Source: Candidatus Eiseniibacteriota bacterium (GTDB lineage Bacteria; Orphanbacterota; Orphanbacteria; Orphanbacterales; Orphanbacteraceae). Taken from it: a stretch of DNA of 64,000 bases. The translations under genes were made by a program, and so were the position numbers. The notes under the pieces were generated by a model. That model was given only the letters and a program-made list of their open reading frames with translations. It did no database searches and was not told the DNA's origin. Positions 35,556-46,580 of this stretch are shown one piece after another (the first letter of the stretch is position 1; the number at the start of each line of letters is the position of its first letter). The DNA lies in the NCBI GenBank assembly GCA_029262235.1, contig JAJCZU010000006.1, positions 322,934 to 386,933 on the forward strand. The letters are read 5' to 3'.

Positions 35556-37497
35556 CGTCGGCATCGTGTTCCGGAAGGAACTCCTCGATCTTCTCCGTGA
35601 CAGGCGCAGTATTCTCGCCACGATCGTTTTTCCGATCGCGCTCTTTCCGCTCCTCATGTTCGGCAGCAGCCGCATTCAGCAGGTAGGCGAGAGAAACCTC
35701 TCGCTCGAAGTGCTTGCCGTCTCCGTAGAGGACGCCACGCATCAACTGGAGGCGAGGCTCCGATCCGATACGAGTCTCGTCGTCCGTGCGGTGGACGATC
35801 CGCGGGCCGCGATTGCGCGCCGTGAAATTTTCGGAGCGGTTGTCGTGAACGAGCCGATCCCGGGCCCCGGGGAGGACCCGGTTCGGGTCACGATCCTGAT
35901 GGACGACACTGCGGAGCGATCGGAAGTCGCGTCAAACCGGCTTCGCGAACACGTAGAGACATGGCAGTCCGAACTCCAGGCTGCTCGCATTGAGAGCATC
36001 GGGGCCACGGGGGGACTCGTGCGCGCTGTCGAGTGGGAGTCGATCAACCTCGCGAGCGAGGCCCGCATGGCGGGCGATTCCCTGGGCCGGTTCATGCCGA
36101 TCCTGCTCCTCTTTCTTCTCATGAACCCCGCGTCCGTTGCCGCAACCGATCTGTTTTCCGGTGAGAAGGAGCGGAAGACGATCGAGACGTTGCTTACGTC
36201 GAAGGCGGATCGGCGCTCGATCGTGATGGGCAAGTTTCTGACGGTCATTCTCGTCGCGGTTCTGTCGACGCTGCTCTTTCTCGCGTCTTCGCTCTTTTTC
36301 TCGCGAGTCGGGGCCGTACCGGACGACGCGCTCATGGCAACGCTGTCACTGTCCGTCCCTTCTCTGCTTGTCGTGATTCTCGTGTCGATCCCGCTTGCGA
36401 TCTTCCTGTCGGCGATTCTCGTTCTCGTAGCCGCTCAGGCGAAGAGCTATAAAGAGGCGCAGACACTTCTGCTGCCGATCATGCTGGCCGCTCTGCTGCC
36501 CGCGGCGGCCTCACTGCTGCCCGGGATTCGGATCGACTCCATCGTGGCGCTCGTGCCGATCGCAAATACGGCGCTGGCGATGCGGGAAGCCCTGGTCGGT
36601 AATTTCCCCGTCATTCCGCTGGCTCTCGTCATTCTTTCGAACGCGCTCTATGCGGGGTTCGTTCTGATGCAGGCCGTTTCCTATATCGAGAGTGAGGAAT
36701 CGATTCTGGGTGAACGTCCGCCTGCGCCCGGCGACGACACGGCCGGTGCGGCGAAAGAAGCCACACTCTTCGGCCTCGCCACGCTTCTGCTGTTCTACTA
36801 CGTCGGCGTGAGACTCCAGGCGGCGGACCTGCTGAGCGGACTGCTCGTTTCGCTCTGGGGCATCATCCTGGGCGCCGCGATCCTTTTTGCCGCCGTGAAG
36901 AAGCTCCCGGCGCGCGAGGCATTCGCGCTGCGGGCCCCGCGACCGCTCGCACTTGCCGGTGCCGTTCTGCTCGCGATGCCGACTCTGTTCGCGGCCCACG
37001 GTCTCTTCGCGCTGCAATCGCTCTTCGTGCCGGTGCCCGAACAGCTCTTCGAAGCGATGGAACAGATGATGGACCTCGGCAATGGTTCGCTTCCGCTGCT
37101 CGTGTTCGCGATCGCGGTCAGTCCCGGGATCTGCGAGGAGGCCTTCTTCCGGGGGCTCGTGCTCGGGCGCTATCGGGAGGCGCGCATGCCGGCGTGGAAG
37201 GCGATTTTCTTTTCCGCCCTTCTTTTCGGGCTGTTTCATTTGAGCATCTACCGGATTCTGCCGACCGCGACGATGGGGGCCGTGGCGGGATGGCTGACGT
37301 GGCGCACACGCTCTATCTTTCCGGCCATGCTCTTCCATACCCTGTACAACGGAACTCTCGTGCTGGGAGAGACTTACGACTTTCCGGGCGAGTCACTTCC
37401 GACCAGTCCCGTCTGGATCGCGAGCCTCGTTGCCGCCGCGGTTCTGGGGGCCCTTGCGATTGCCTCAAACGGGTGCGAGAGCCGCTCTCGGGCTTGA
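35542..37497 (+). CDS. ABC-2 permease fused to a CPBP-family intramembrane protease
   Basis: 651 residues from a GTG at 35542, inside the last codons of the ATPase gene; an earlier in-frame start would overlap more. Residues 1-385 are a NatB-like permease with a long outer loop and SGEKERKTIETLLTSKADRRSIVMGK. Residues about 410-640 are a CPBP (CAAX protease and bacteriocin-processing) domain: ICEEAFFRG with Glu532-Glu533 and Arg537, FGLFHL with His566, and FHTLYNG. CPBP domains cleave or bind peptides within the membrane, so peptide export or immunity is possible. Such fusions occur in other phyla too. Confidence 0.86.
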   Translation: MKSRDVGIVFRKELLDLLRDRRSILATIVFPIALFPLLMFGSSRIQQVGERNLSLEVLAVSVEDATHQLEARLRSDTSLVVRAVDDPRAAIARREIFGAVVVNEPIPGPGEDPVRVTILMDDTAERSEVASNRLREHVETWQSELQAARIESIGATGGLVRAVEWESINLASEARMAGDSLGRFMPILLLFLLMNPASVAATDLFSGEKERKTIETLLTSKADRRSIVMGKFLTVILVAVLSTLLFLASSLFFSRVGAVPDDALMATLSLSVPSLLVVILVSIPLAIFLSAILVLVAAQAKSYKEAQTLLLPIMLAALLPAAASLLPGIRIDSIVALVPIANTALAMREALVGNFPVIPLALVILSNALYAGFVLMQAVSYIESEESILGERPPAPGDDTAGAAKEATLFGLATLLLFYYVGVRLQAADLLSGLLVSLWGIILGAAILFAAVKKLPAREAFALRAPRPLALAGAVLLAMPTLFAAHGLFALQSLFVPVPEQLFEAMEQMMDLGNGSLPLLVFAIAVSPGICEEAFFRGLVLGRYREARMPAWKAIFFSALLFGLFHLSIYRILPTATMGAVAGWLTWRTRSIFPAMLFHTLYNGTLVLGETYDFPGESLPTSPVWIASLVAAAVLGALAIASNGCESRSRA

Positions 37498-37516
37498 TAT
37501 CGACGTTTCTTTTTTG

Positions 37517-37545
37517 TTGACAGTGATCGAACCGCGATCTAAAGA
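37517..37545 (+). promoter_or_regulatory. Candidate sigma-70 promoter of the histone-like gene
   Basis: Perfect TTGACA (37517-37522), 17-base spacer, TAAAGA (37540-37545). About 48 bases of leader separate it from the ATG at 37599. Confidence 0.6.
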
Positions 37546-37598
37546 TGGGGGCGCAAGCGGGGGTGTGCCCTGCTTACCACACCTTTAGGAGGTACGAA

Positions 37599-37769
37599 AT
37601 GGCCGATCTCATTATTTCGAAGGCCCGCACGAAAGATGCCGCCAAGAAGTGCAATGTCTCGAGCGATTTTTACGAAGCCCTCGATCAGAGAGTGCGTGCG
37701 ATGATCAAAGACGCGGAAAAGCGTGCGACGGCGAACAACCGGAAGACGCTCAAGCCGCAGGATCTCTAG
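37599..37769 (+). CDS. Small bacterial histone-fold-like protein
   Basis: 56 residues, pI basic. TAGGAGG seven bases before the ATG is a near-ideal ribosome site. The sequence has the pattern of the short bacterial histones related to Bdellovibrio Bd0055: an N-terminal basic stretch (IISKARTKDAAKK), then VSSDFYEALDQRVRAMIKDA as the long central helix, and the closing block KRATANNRKTLKPQDL, which parallels the histone ending 'AKxxGRKTVxxxDI'. Such proteins dimerise and coat or bend DNA. A strong promoter, strong ribosome site and a terminator immediately after suggest an abundant product. Alternative: an unrelated small helical protein; profile search would settle it. Confidence 0.72.
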   Translation: MADLIISKARTKDAAKKCNVSSDFYEALDQRVRAMIKDAEKRATANNRKTLKPQDL

Positions 37770-37808
37770 AAAGCCCGCGTCGCCCCGATTTCAGTTTTTG
37801 ATTCGAAT

Positions 37809-37840
37809 ACGGCTCCACCGGAAGCGATGGGGCCGTTTTT
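37809..37840 (+). terminator. Terminator of the histone-like gene
   Basis: Nine-base-pair stem (ACGGCTCCA 37809-37817 with TGGGGCCGT 37828-37836, one wobble), loop of ten, followed by TTTTT. Confidence 0.8.
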
Positions 37841-37897
37841 CATGCCCGGAACCTCCCGCCGCTCCGCGGCGTTCCCCGCCGTTTCAACAGGGCGGTA

Positions 37898-37926
37898 TCG
37901 TACGAAGCCCGTACGAACTCGTACGA
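37898..37926. promoter_or_regulatory. Three helically phased TCGTACGA-type boxes
   Basis: CGTACGA occurs at 37899, 37910 and 37920, spaced 11 and 10 bases. The first and third are full TCGTACGA palindromes; the middle one has C in place of the first T. They lie about 90-115 bases upstream of the sigma-54 element, the usual place for activator sites. Confidence 0.55.
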
Positions 37927-38012
37927 TCTCTCGAGGGTGTCGCGCATCCGGCGGTCGCTCTTCACGACTCCAACTCTTTTCTCTGTCGGCGTTTCCGTGA
38001 CGTTTGCCCGTC

Positions 38013-38028
38013 TGGCACATCCGTTGCA
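38013..38028 (+). promoter_or_regulatory. Sigma-54 promoter of the WxxGxW protein gene
   Basis: TGGCACATCCGTTGCA: perfect -24 (TGGCAC) and -12 (TTGCA) elements with the required ten bases between GG and GC. Predicted start of transcription near 38039, 64 bases before the ATG. Confidence 0.8.
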
Positions 38029-38102
38029 GTTCCTTCTCGTGATCGCACGAAGCACGAACGCGCGAAACGCGCAGGCACAAACGATAACGGGGAGAAGAGA
38101 AC

Positions 38103-38360
38103 ATGATCCGCGCATTGATTCTGGCCACAGTCGCACTCGTCACTCTGTCCGCATTCACGCCGGAGGCGGAGGCACGCAGGAACCGCCCCGTCATAGTCGT
38201 GAAGCCGGGGAAAGCCATCGTCGTGAAACCGGCCCGTCCCGTCGTCGTCGTGAAACCCGTGTGCCCGGCCCGCGACGCCGTCTGGGTCGCCGGCCACTGG
38301 GACTGGTGCGGACCGCGTCTCGGGTACCGCTGGGTCGCGGGCCACTGGGTCGTGCGCTGA
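38103..38360 (+). CDS. Small periplasmic WxxGxW-repeat protein
   Basis: 85 residues. Signal peptide (IRALILATVALVTLSAFTPEAEA), a basic stretch of VVKP repeats (VVKPGKAIVVKPARPVVVVKP, residues about 31-52), then two VAGHW motifs (VAGHWDWCG and VAGHWVVR) of the WxxGxW type found in small envelope proteins. Two Cys residues (about 54 and 70) could form a disulfide. Function unknown. The sigma-54 promoter and upstream phased boxes imply strongly signal-dependent expression. Ends just before a terminator. Confidence 0.75.
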   Translation: MIRALILATVALVTLSAFTPEAEARRNRPVIVVKPGKAIVVKPARPVVVVKPVCPARDAVWVAGHWDWCGPRLGYRWVAGHWVVR

Positions 38361-38400
38361 ACCGCAGGCGGGGCAACGGAAAAGGCGGGATTTCGCGTAG

Positions 38401-38430
38401 GCCGGTCCCTGGCGGGGGCCGGCTTTTTTT
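38401..38430 (+). terminator. Terminator after the WxxGxW gene
   Basis: GCCGGTCCC (38401-38409) pairs with GGGGCCGGC (38415-38423), one wobble, then seven T. Confidence 0.85.
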
Positions 38431-38500
38431 CGTATCGCTCCCGGTGGGCCGGAACCCCTCTCCGGTCGATGGTGTAGACAGTGACAACAGGCGGAAACAC

Positions 38501-38529
38501 TTGCAAACAGGGGGCTTCTGGGGTAGTCT
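38501..38529 (+). promoter_or_regulatory. Candidate sigma-70 promoter of the His/Tyr-rich protein gene
   Basis: TTGCAA (38501-38506), 17-base spacer, TAGTCT (38524-38529), 31 bases before the GTG start at 38561. Both hexamers are partial matches. Confidence 0.4.
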
Positions 38530-38560
38530 ATTGATTGGAAACCCCTGAGGGAGAAACGCC

Positions 38561-39583
38561 GTGGCTCGTCTTGCGACTCTCATGATCCTGACAGTTCTGA
38601 TATTGCCGGGCCTCGCGCTCGGGGCGTCGCTGACGTCCGAGGACGTTTCTGCGCTCTGGAAGGCAGGCGTCGGCGAACGCGTGATCCTGGCCAAGATCGC
38701 CGAAAGCGGCTCCACCTTCGACCTTTCCACCACAGAAATCATCGATCTCAAGAAAGCGGGCATTCCCGATTCGGTCCTGGAAGCCATGATCCGTTCCGGG
38801 GAAACCGACCTCGACGCCATTCAGGCCGCGATCCCCGCACGGAATGCGGAAACCGACGTCGACGGGGAAGATGAGATCCCGGCTGATCTCGGATTCGATC
38901 GCTACGAAACGCCCGAGGCAGTGGAGGTCGTGCTCGTGCCCTATGCCGTCCCCCGGTACGGCGGGTACTCCTTTTCATACTGGCACGGTTACTGGAACGA
39001 TCCATGGTACGCCTCGGTGGCGTTCGACTGGTACTACCCCCGCTACTGGTACGGCGCCTACTGTTCGCCGATCGGTTACGCGAGCCTGTACTGGGGCCAT
39101 TACTGGGGCCACCATTCCTACAGTCACTACGGCCACCACGGACATCATGGTCACCATTACAACGATCACCGCGGCGACTACGGGCGCCCGCAAACGCGGC
39201 ATCAGTCGGTCTATCGCTCGGGATATACCAAGGAGCGGAGTCGTACGAATGTGGCGGCTCGCAGCGGAAGCCGTTCCGAAACGCACTACAGAAGCGGCAC
39301 GCAGCGGAGCGTAACCGCGCGGGATACGAAGGCCACCACGCGGTCACGGGGAACCACGGCGGGCACGATCACCCGTCCTTCCGGCTCGACACGCTATAGC
39401 CCGAAGGAAACGAGGCCGAGCAGCGGAACGAAGTCCACCGTGCGCTCGCGCCCTTCGAGTACGGGGCGAAGCGCCGTCCAGCGTCCGGCACCGTCGTCGA
39501 ACCGTGGCACGTCTTCACGAGCCACTACGGGACGGTCGGGCACGACTCGATCAGGCAGTTCAGGTGGCAAGCGCGGTCGCTGA
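38561..39583 (+). CDS. Secreted His/Tyr-rich low-complexity protein
   Basis: 340 residues from a GTG start behind GAGGGAGA. Signal peptide 1-22. Residues 23-75 (LTSEDVSALWKAGVGERVILAKI, then TEIIDLKKAGIPDSVLEAMI) form a helical module common at the N-terminus of secreted proteins of unknown role. Residues about 125-200 are very rich in Tyr, Trp and His (for example HHGHHGHHYNDH near 196-207), suggesting metal binding or adhesion. The C-terminal 130 residues are a disordered Arg/Ser/Thr/Gly tail. No enzyme motif. Codon use is like its neighbours. Confidence 0.75.
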   Translation: MARLATLMILTVLILPGLALGASLTSEDVSALWKAGVGERVILAKIAESGSTFDLSTTEIIDLKKAGIPDSVLEAMIRSGETDLDAIQAAIPARNAETDVDGEDEIPADLGFDRYETPEAVEVVLVPYAVPRYGGYSFSYWHGYWNDPWYASVAFDWYYPRYWYGAYCSPIGYASLYWGHYWGHHSYSHYGHHGHHGHHYNDHRGDYGRPQTRHQSVYRSGYTKERSRTNVAARSGSRSETHYRSGTQRSVTARDTKATTRSRGTTAGTITRPSGSTRYSPKETRPSSGTKSTVRSRPSSTGRSAVQRPAPSSNRGTSSRATTGRSGTTRSGSSGGKRGR

Positions 39584-39697
39584 GCCACTTTTGTTACGAT
39601 AGTTTTACGAATTCGTGCACCAATCTAAGCTAGTATGGGGTCTGCACTCATGCTGAAAAAACAAAACGCCCCTTTCTTGAAGAAGGAGAGTTCATTG

Positions 39698-40342
39698 ATG
39701 TTCAACGCAAAGAGACTCACGATCGCACTCGCTGTTCCGGCGCTGCTCGGTCTGGCATTCGTTACGGCCGAATCGGGTGACTACAAGAAGTCGTCGGGAA
39801 GCAGCAGTTGCCAGTCGACCACGAAGCAGGCAAGTGCCAACGGTTCGTGTTCGAGCACGAAGCAGGCCAGCGGCTCCACGTGCTCGTCGACCAAGGCTTC
39901 GGTGAAGCAGGCCAGCGCGAACGGAGCCTCGTGCTCGGGCGCCCAGAAAGCCAGCGCTTCGTGCTCCGGCGCGAATGCCACGGTCAAGCAGGCCAGCGCG
40001 GGCGCCGGCTGCTGTGCCGGTGGCGCGAAAGTCTCCACGGCTTCGGCCTGTGCTTCGGCCTCGAAGTGCGGCGTCAGTCTCGTGAAGGCGGAAGACGGTC
40101 TGCGGATTTACGCTCTCGGCGACGAAGCCGGCACGAAAGAGTGGATGGAAACGGTGGCGATGGACCTCCGTGAAAACCGTAACCTGAAGGTCGAGATCTT
40201 CGAAGCCAAGGGTGGATCGTACATGCTCGTGAAGAGCACGTCCTCCGGTGCCGCCAGCTACACGCAGCTCGTGCAGGCTGCTGCGGGCGAACAGAAGTGC
40301 ATGGCCGTATGCGCTACGAACGGCTGCCCTCCGAAGGCGTAA
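39698..40342 (+). CDS. Secreted Cys/Ser/Ala-rich repeat protein
   Basis: 214 residues from the ATG at 39698, chosen because AAGGAGAG lies 7 bases upstream; an ATG at 39635 in the same frame has no site. Signal peptide to about residue 24. Residues 26-125 repeat short units such as KQASANG, CSSTKQAS and KASASCSGA, with about ten cysteines, and look like a disordered or cross-linked stalk. Residues 130-200 (KCGVSLVKAEDGLRIYALGDEAG, EWMETVAMDL, FEAKGGSYMLVKS) form a small folded domain not recognised. Two further Cys pairs close the C-terminus. Followed by a strong terminator. Confidence 0.75.
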   Translation: MFNAKRLTIALAVPALLGLAFVTAESGDYKKSSGSSSCQSTTKQASANGSCSSTKQASGSTCSSTKASVKQASANGASCSGAQKASASCSGANATVKQASAGAGCCAGGAKVSTASACASASKCGVSLVKAEDGLRIYALGDEAGTKEWMETVAMDLRENRNLKVEIFEAKGGSYMLVKSTSSGAASYTQLVQAAAGEQKCMAVCATNGCPPKA

Positions 40343-40372
40343 TTCTCTGCCGGAAATTTTGATTCGATTCGA

Positions 40373-40402
40373 GCGGGCCCCATTGCGGGGCCCGCTTTTT
40401 TT
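40373..40402 (+). terminator. Terminator after the Cys-rich repeat protein
   Basis: Perfect nine-base-pair stem GCGGGCCCC (40373-40381)/GGGGCCCGC (40387-40395), loop ATTGC, then seven T. Confidence 0.9.
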
Positions 40403-40557
40403 ATGTAAGTCGAAACCAGAGAGGAAAGCGAACGACGTAAAGCGGAAGAAAACAACCAATCTTGGGAAGGATCGTTAAAGAAACGACCCTGTCGGTCGAT
40501 GGTTGTACAAAAGGGGCAAACCCGGCCAGCCGTAGACACGGGAAGGGGACGTATCAC

Positions 40558-42597
<2,040 letters not shown>

Positions 42598-42609
42598 GGG
42601 GGAGTCCGC

Positions 42610-43689
42610 GTGCTTCGCATCGACCGGGACCATTCGCGATTCAAGAAGATCGTCCGCGGGGCGATCAAAGAGAACCTGCGCGAGTACATCAAGAACGGCG
42701 AGATGATCGGCCGCCAGGGAGGGCGCTACGTGTCCATCCCTGTGCCGTCCATCGAACTGCCGCGCTTCAAGTTCGGCCAGCCCGGCTCGGGCGGCGTGGG
42801 CCAGGGCGACGGGGAAGAGGGCGAAGGCGTCCAGGCCGAGGCCGGCGATCAGCCCGGGCAGCACATTCTCGAAGTCGACGTTCCGCTCGACGATCTCGCC
42901 GCCATTCTCGGGGAAGAGCTCGGCCTTCCGAATATCGAACCACGCGGCAGGATGCAGATCGAAGACGAACACGATCGTTACACGTCGATCAGGCGGACTG
43001 GTCCCGAGTCGCTGCGGCATTTCAAACGCACGTATACGGCGGCCCTCAAACGCCAGATCGCATCCGGCACTTATAACAAGCGAAACCCCGTCATCATTCC
43101 GATTCGCGAGGATCAGCGGTATCGCTCGTGGAAGACCATCGAGGAACCCGAGTCGAGCGCGGTCATCATTTACATGATGGACGTGTCCGGTTCCATGGGG
43201 GACGAGCAGAAGGAGATGGTGCGGCTCGAGTCGTTCTGGATCGACACGTGGCTGCGCACGCAGTACCAGAATCTCGAAACGCGTTTCATCGTCCACGACG
43301 CCGTGGCGCATCTGGTTGACCGCGAGACGTTCTTTCATACGCGCGAAAGCGGCGGCACGAAGATCTCGTCCGCGTACGATCTCTGCTGGCGCCTGATCGA
43401 ACGTGATTTCGCGCCCGAAGAATGGAACATCTATCCGTTCCACTTCTCCGACGGCGACAACTGGGGCGGCGGCGACACCGACGTGGCCGTCGGCCTCATG
43501 AAAGACCGTCTGCTTCCGGTTTCGAATCAGTTTTCGTACGGGCAGGTGAAGTCTCTCTACGGCACCGGCCAGTTCATCAAGGATCTGCGCGAGAAGCTTC
43601 CCGAAGAGGAGTCTCTCGTGCTTTCCGAAATCAATTCCAAGGACGACATCTACGGATCGATCCGTGAATTCCTGGGAGGGGGACGATGA
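42610..43689 (+). CDS. DUF444/YeaH-YhbH family von Willebrand A-domain protein
   Basis: 359 residues from a GTG start. The N-terminus ([24 protein letters not shown]) and a Gly/Glu-rich linker (58-85) lead to a VWA domain with MIDAS motif DVSGSMGD (191-198) and later [18 protein letters not shown] and [12 protein letters not shown]. It is the usual partner of PrkA kinase. Coupled to spoVR by a 4-base overlap. Confidence 0.93.
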   Translation: MLRIDRDHSRFKKIVRGAIKENLREYIKNGEMIGRQGGRYVSIPVPSIELPRFKFGQPGSGGVGQGDGEEGEGVQAEAGDQPGQHILEVDVPLDDLAAILGEELGLPNIEPRGRMQIEDEHDRYTSIRRTGPESLRHFKRTYTAALKRQIASGTYNKRNPVIIPIREDQRYRSWKTIEEPESSAVIIYMMDVSGSMGDEQKEMVRLESFWIDTWLRTQYQNLETRFIVHDAVAHLVDRETFFHTRESGGTKISSAYDLCWRLIERDFAPEEWNIYPFHFSDGDNWGGGDTDVAVGLMKDRLLPVSNQFSYGQVKSLYGTGQFIKDLREKLPEEESLVLSEINSKDDIYGSIREFLGGGR

Positions 43690-45191
43690 GCCTTCCCGCG
43701 CATCTGCAGAAGATCAAGGACGAGGTCGAAGCCGTGGCGAAGAGCGTGGGACTCGACTTCTTCGAGACGATCTTCGAAATGGTCGACTACGACATGATGA
43801 ACGAGATCGCGAGTTACGGCGGGTTCCCTTCGCGCTATCCGCACTGGCGTTTCGGCATGAGCTATGAATCCCTCTCGAAGGGGTATCGATACGGGCTGCA
43901 GAAGATCTACGAACTCGTGATCAACAACGATCCCTGTTATGCGTACCTGATGGACTGCAATCAGACCGTCGACCAGAAGATGGTGATGGCCCATGTCTAC
44001 GGGCACAGTGACTTCTTCAAGAACAACTATTGGTTTTCGCAGACGAATCGAAAAATGATAGACCAGCTCGCGAACCACGGAACGCGTGTGCAGCGCTACA
44101 TGGAAAAGCACGGGCCGGACCGCGTCGAGGAGATGATCGACGCCGCGCTTTCGATCGAAGATCTGATCGATCCGTATTCCGTGTTCTCGCCGAAGGGTGC
44201 CGATTCCATCGCGGACGACGAAGGGCGCATCGGTAAGATTCAGTCAAAAGAATACATGGACTCGTTCATCAATCCGCCGGAGTTCATGCAGGCACAGAAA
44301 GAGCGCCTGCTCGAGGAGCAGAAGAAGAAGGAGACGCAGTTCCCGCAGGAACCTCTGCGCGACGTGCTTCTCTTCCTGATGAACTACGCGCCGCTTCGCG
44401 ACTGGGAGCGCGATGTCCTCTCGATGATTCGCGAGGAGAGCTACTACTTCGCGCCGCAGGCGCAGACGAAGATCATGAACGAGGGGTGGGCCACGTTCTG
44501 GCACTCGAAGATCATGACCGAGTACTGCCTGAAGGACGCGGAAATTATCGACTATGCCGACCATCATTCGGGCACGGTTGCGACGCAGCCGGGCCAGCTG
44601 AACCCGTACAAGATGGGTCTTGATCTCTTTCGGGATATCGAGTATCGCTGGGACACGGGACGCTTCGGCGAGGAGTATGAGGCGTGCGACGATCTGACGG
44701 CGAAGCGAGAATGGAATCGCAATCTCGGCCAGGGTCTCGAGAAGATCTTCGAGGTGCGCAAGATCCATAACGACGTCACGTTCATCGACACGTTCCTGAC
44801 CGAGGAGTTCTGCCGGGAGCACAAGCTGTTCGTATTCGCGTACAACGAAAAGAAGGGCCGGCAGGAAGTGGCCTCGCGCGAATTCGGAAAAGTGAAACAG
44901 CAGCTCCTGTTTCAGCTGACCAACACGGGGCGTCCTTTCATTTTCGTGGAAGACGCCAACTTCGGAAACCGCGGGGAATTACTTCTCGCACACCGTCACG
45001 AAGGATTGGACCTGGACGATGGGATGGCCAAAAAGACACTTATCAATATTCAGCGATTCTGGCGCCGTCCTGTTCGACTCCGGTCGATCCGTGACGGGAA
45101 AGAAATCCTCTACTCTTTCGACGGCACCGAGATGGCGGAGGAAGAAACCGATCACAAGCCGCAGCCCGAAATTTTCGAAGAGCTGTCCTGA
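43686..45191 (+). CDS. SpoVR family protein
   Basis: 501 residues, normal length. Conserved blocks visible: [75 protein letters not shown] and [22 protein letters not shown]. Required for spore cortex in Bacillus and part of the PrkA/YeaH/SpoVR starvation module in non-sporeformers; no sporulation gene is present here, so the second role is more likely. ATG overlaps the upstream stop. Confidence 0.95.
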   Translation: MSLPAHLQKIKDEVEAVAKSVGLDFFETIFEMVDYDMMNEIASYGGFPSRYPHWRFGMSYESLSKGYRYGLQKIYELVINNDPCYAYLMDCNQTVDQKMVMAHVYGHSDFFKNNYWFSQTNRKMIDQLANHGTRVQRYMEKHGPDRVEEMIDAALSIEDLIDPYSVFSPKGADSIADDEGRIGKIQSKEYMDSFINPPEFMQAQKERLLEEQKKKETQFPQEPLRDVLLFLMNYAPLRDWERDVLSMIREESYYFAPQAQTKIMNEGWATFWHSKIMTEYCLKDAEIIDYADHHSGTVATQPGQLNPYKMGLDLFRDIEYRWDTGRFGEEYEACDDLTAKREWNRNLGQGLEKIFEVRKIHNDVTFIDTFLTEEFCREHKLFVFAYNEKKGRQEVASREFGKVKQQLLFQLTNTGRPFIFVEDANFGNRGELLLAHRHEGLDLDDGMAKKTLINIQRFWRRPVRLRSIRDGKEILYSFDGTEMAEEETDHKPQPEIFEELS

Positions 45192-45210
45192 TCGCGATCG
45201 GTCCTGAGCC

Positions 45211-46140
45211 ATGATCACAATCGCTGTTACCGACGCCTTTCCACCTTTTCTGTACGACGCGATGCGCGACGCCGGATGGAATCCCGTTGACGGAACGTCC
45301 TGGTCCGCGGATGAGCTGCCCGATCGTCTGAACGAGTCGAAAGCACGCGCCATTCTCGTACGCTCGCGCACGAAAGTGACGCGCGCCCTGATGGAGTCCG
45401 CGCCCGGCCTGCGCATCGTGGCGCGCGGCGGGGTCGGACTCGACAACGTCGATCAGGAGGCCGCGCGCGAAAGAGGAATCGCCGTATTGAACACGCCCGG
45501 GGCAAGCGCCGGCGCCGTTGCGGAACTCGTGATCCTGTTCCTGCTCGCGATTGCGCGAAAACTGCCCGCTGCGGATACCGGAATGAAATCGGGGCGGTGG
45601 GAGAAGAAGTCTCTGCGCGGCATAGAAATCGCGGGCCGTACGCTCGGCATCGCGGGCTTCGGCAACATCGGACGCGTGGTGGCAGACCGCGCTCTCGGCA
45701 TGGGGATGAAAGTAATCTGGTTCGACCCGGCCCCGATCGACCCGGGCGCGCTCAGTGCGGTGACCCGTGAAGTGAGCTGGGATGAACTGCTGAAGGAGAG
45801 TGACTTCATCACTCTTCATATCCCTCTGCTCGACGCCACGCGGCACCTCATGAACGCGGAAGCTTTCGCGAAGATGAAGCCGGGTGCGGGCCTCGTGCAT
45901 TGCGCGCGCGGCGGGGTCGTGGACGAGGCGGCGCTCGTCGATGCGCTTCGATCCGGTCGGCTGTCCGGTGCCGGGCTCGACGTGTTCGAAACCGAACCAC
46001 CGGGAGAATCGCCGCTCTGGGATTGCCCGGGGGTCGTCGCCACGCCGCACATCGGTGCCGGCACCGAAGAGGCGCAGCGTCGGGTTTCTCTCGAAATTGT
46101 GGACCGAATCGTGCATACATGGAATGAAATCGGCGATTGA
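45211..46140 (+). CDS. D-isomer-specific 2-hydroxyacid dehydrogenase, phosphoglycerate dehydrogenase-like
   Basis: 309 residues, the short form without ACT domain. The NAD-binding domain has GFGNIG (149-154) and an Asp (FDP, 172) selecting NAD. Catalytic residues are Arg233 (CARGG), Glu262 (FETEP) and His280 (TPHIG). The N-terminal catalytic half ends VLNTPGASAGAVAELVI, the block typical of SerA-like enzymes, so oxidation of 3-phosphoglycerate in serine synthesis is the best guess. Follows spoVR by 19 bases on the same strand and precedes the PilZ gene by 24. Confidence 0.9.
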   Translation: MITIAVTDAFPPFLYDAMRDAGWNPVDGTSWSADELPDRLNESKARAILVRSRTKVTRALMESAPGLRIVARGGVGLDNVDQEAARERGIAVLNTPGASAGAVAELVILFLLAIARKLPAADTGMKSGRWEKKSLRGIEIAGRTLGIAGFGNIGRVVADRALGMGMKVIWFDPAPIDPGALSAVTREVSWDELLKESDFITLHIPLLDATRHLMNAEAFAKMKPGAGLVHCARGGVVDEAALVDALRSGRLSGAGLDVFETEPPGESPLWDCPGVVATPHIGAGTEEAQRRVSLEIVDRIVHTWNEIGD

Positions 46141-46164
46141 GCCCGGGAAACTGAAGGGAGGGGT

Positions 46165-46545
46165 ATGATGTCGAAATCGGATGAAAGAAGGAAGCACCGC
46201 CGCGTAGACGCGGATTTTGCCGTGAAGCTCGGCGGAAAAAGTGCAATCACGAGCCCGCTGACGGGACTGAATATCAGCATGGGCGGGGTCTACTGTTCCG
46301 TCGCGAACTTCGTGCCTCTCATGACGAAGCTCGAAACGACTCTGATGCTCCCGCAGGGAGATGGCCAGGAAAGTAAGCTGGAGGCCGAGATGATCGTGGT
46401 CTGGTCGGATCCGGAAGTCGAGATCCCCGGCTGTGAGTCGTACGAGATCGGCTGTGCGTTCCTGCCACTTCCGGAAAAGAAGAAGCAGATGCTGACTCGC
46501 TATATCGAGCAGGTCGGCTCCGTATCGACGGACCTGCCTTCCTGA
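46165..46545 (+). CDS. PilZ domain protein
   Basis: 126 residues. RRKHRR (9-14, the RxxxR part) and NISMGG (36-41, the D/NxSxxG part) are the two c-di-GMP-binding motifs, both intact, followed by the PilZ barrel. It likely reads out c-di-GMP, perhaps for pilus or flagellar control. GGGAGGGG precedes the ATG. Ends before a strong terminator. Confidence 0.9.
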   Translation: MMSKSDERRKHRRVDADFAVKLGGKSAITSPLTGLNISMGGVYCSVANFVPLMTKLETTLMLPQGDGQESKLEAEMIVVWSDPEVEIPGCESYEIGCAFLPLPEKKKQMLTRYIEQVGSVSTDLPS

Positions 46546-46580
46546 CACATTGACGGCTCTGCCATTATTCTGCTCGTCTG

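Larger units (their letters stand above)
37770..38102. other. Regulatory intergenic region between the histone-like and WxxGxW genes
   Basis: 333 bases. It contains the histone-like gene terminator (37809-37840), three phased CGTACGA boxes (37898-37926), a sigma-54-type promoter (38013-38028) and the ribosome site GGGGAGAAGAG. No further gene was found. Confidence 0.6.
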
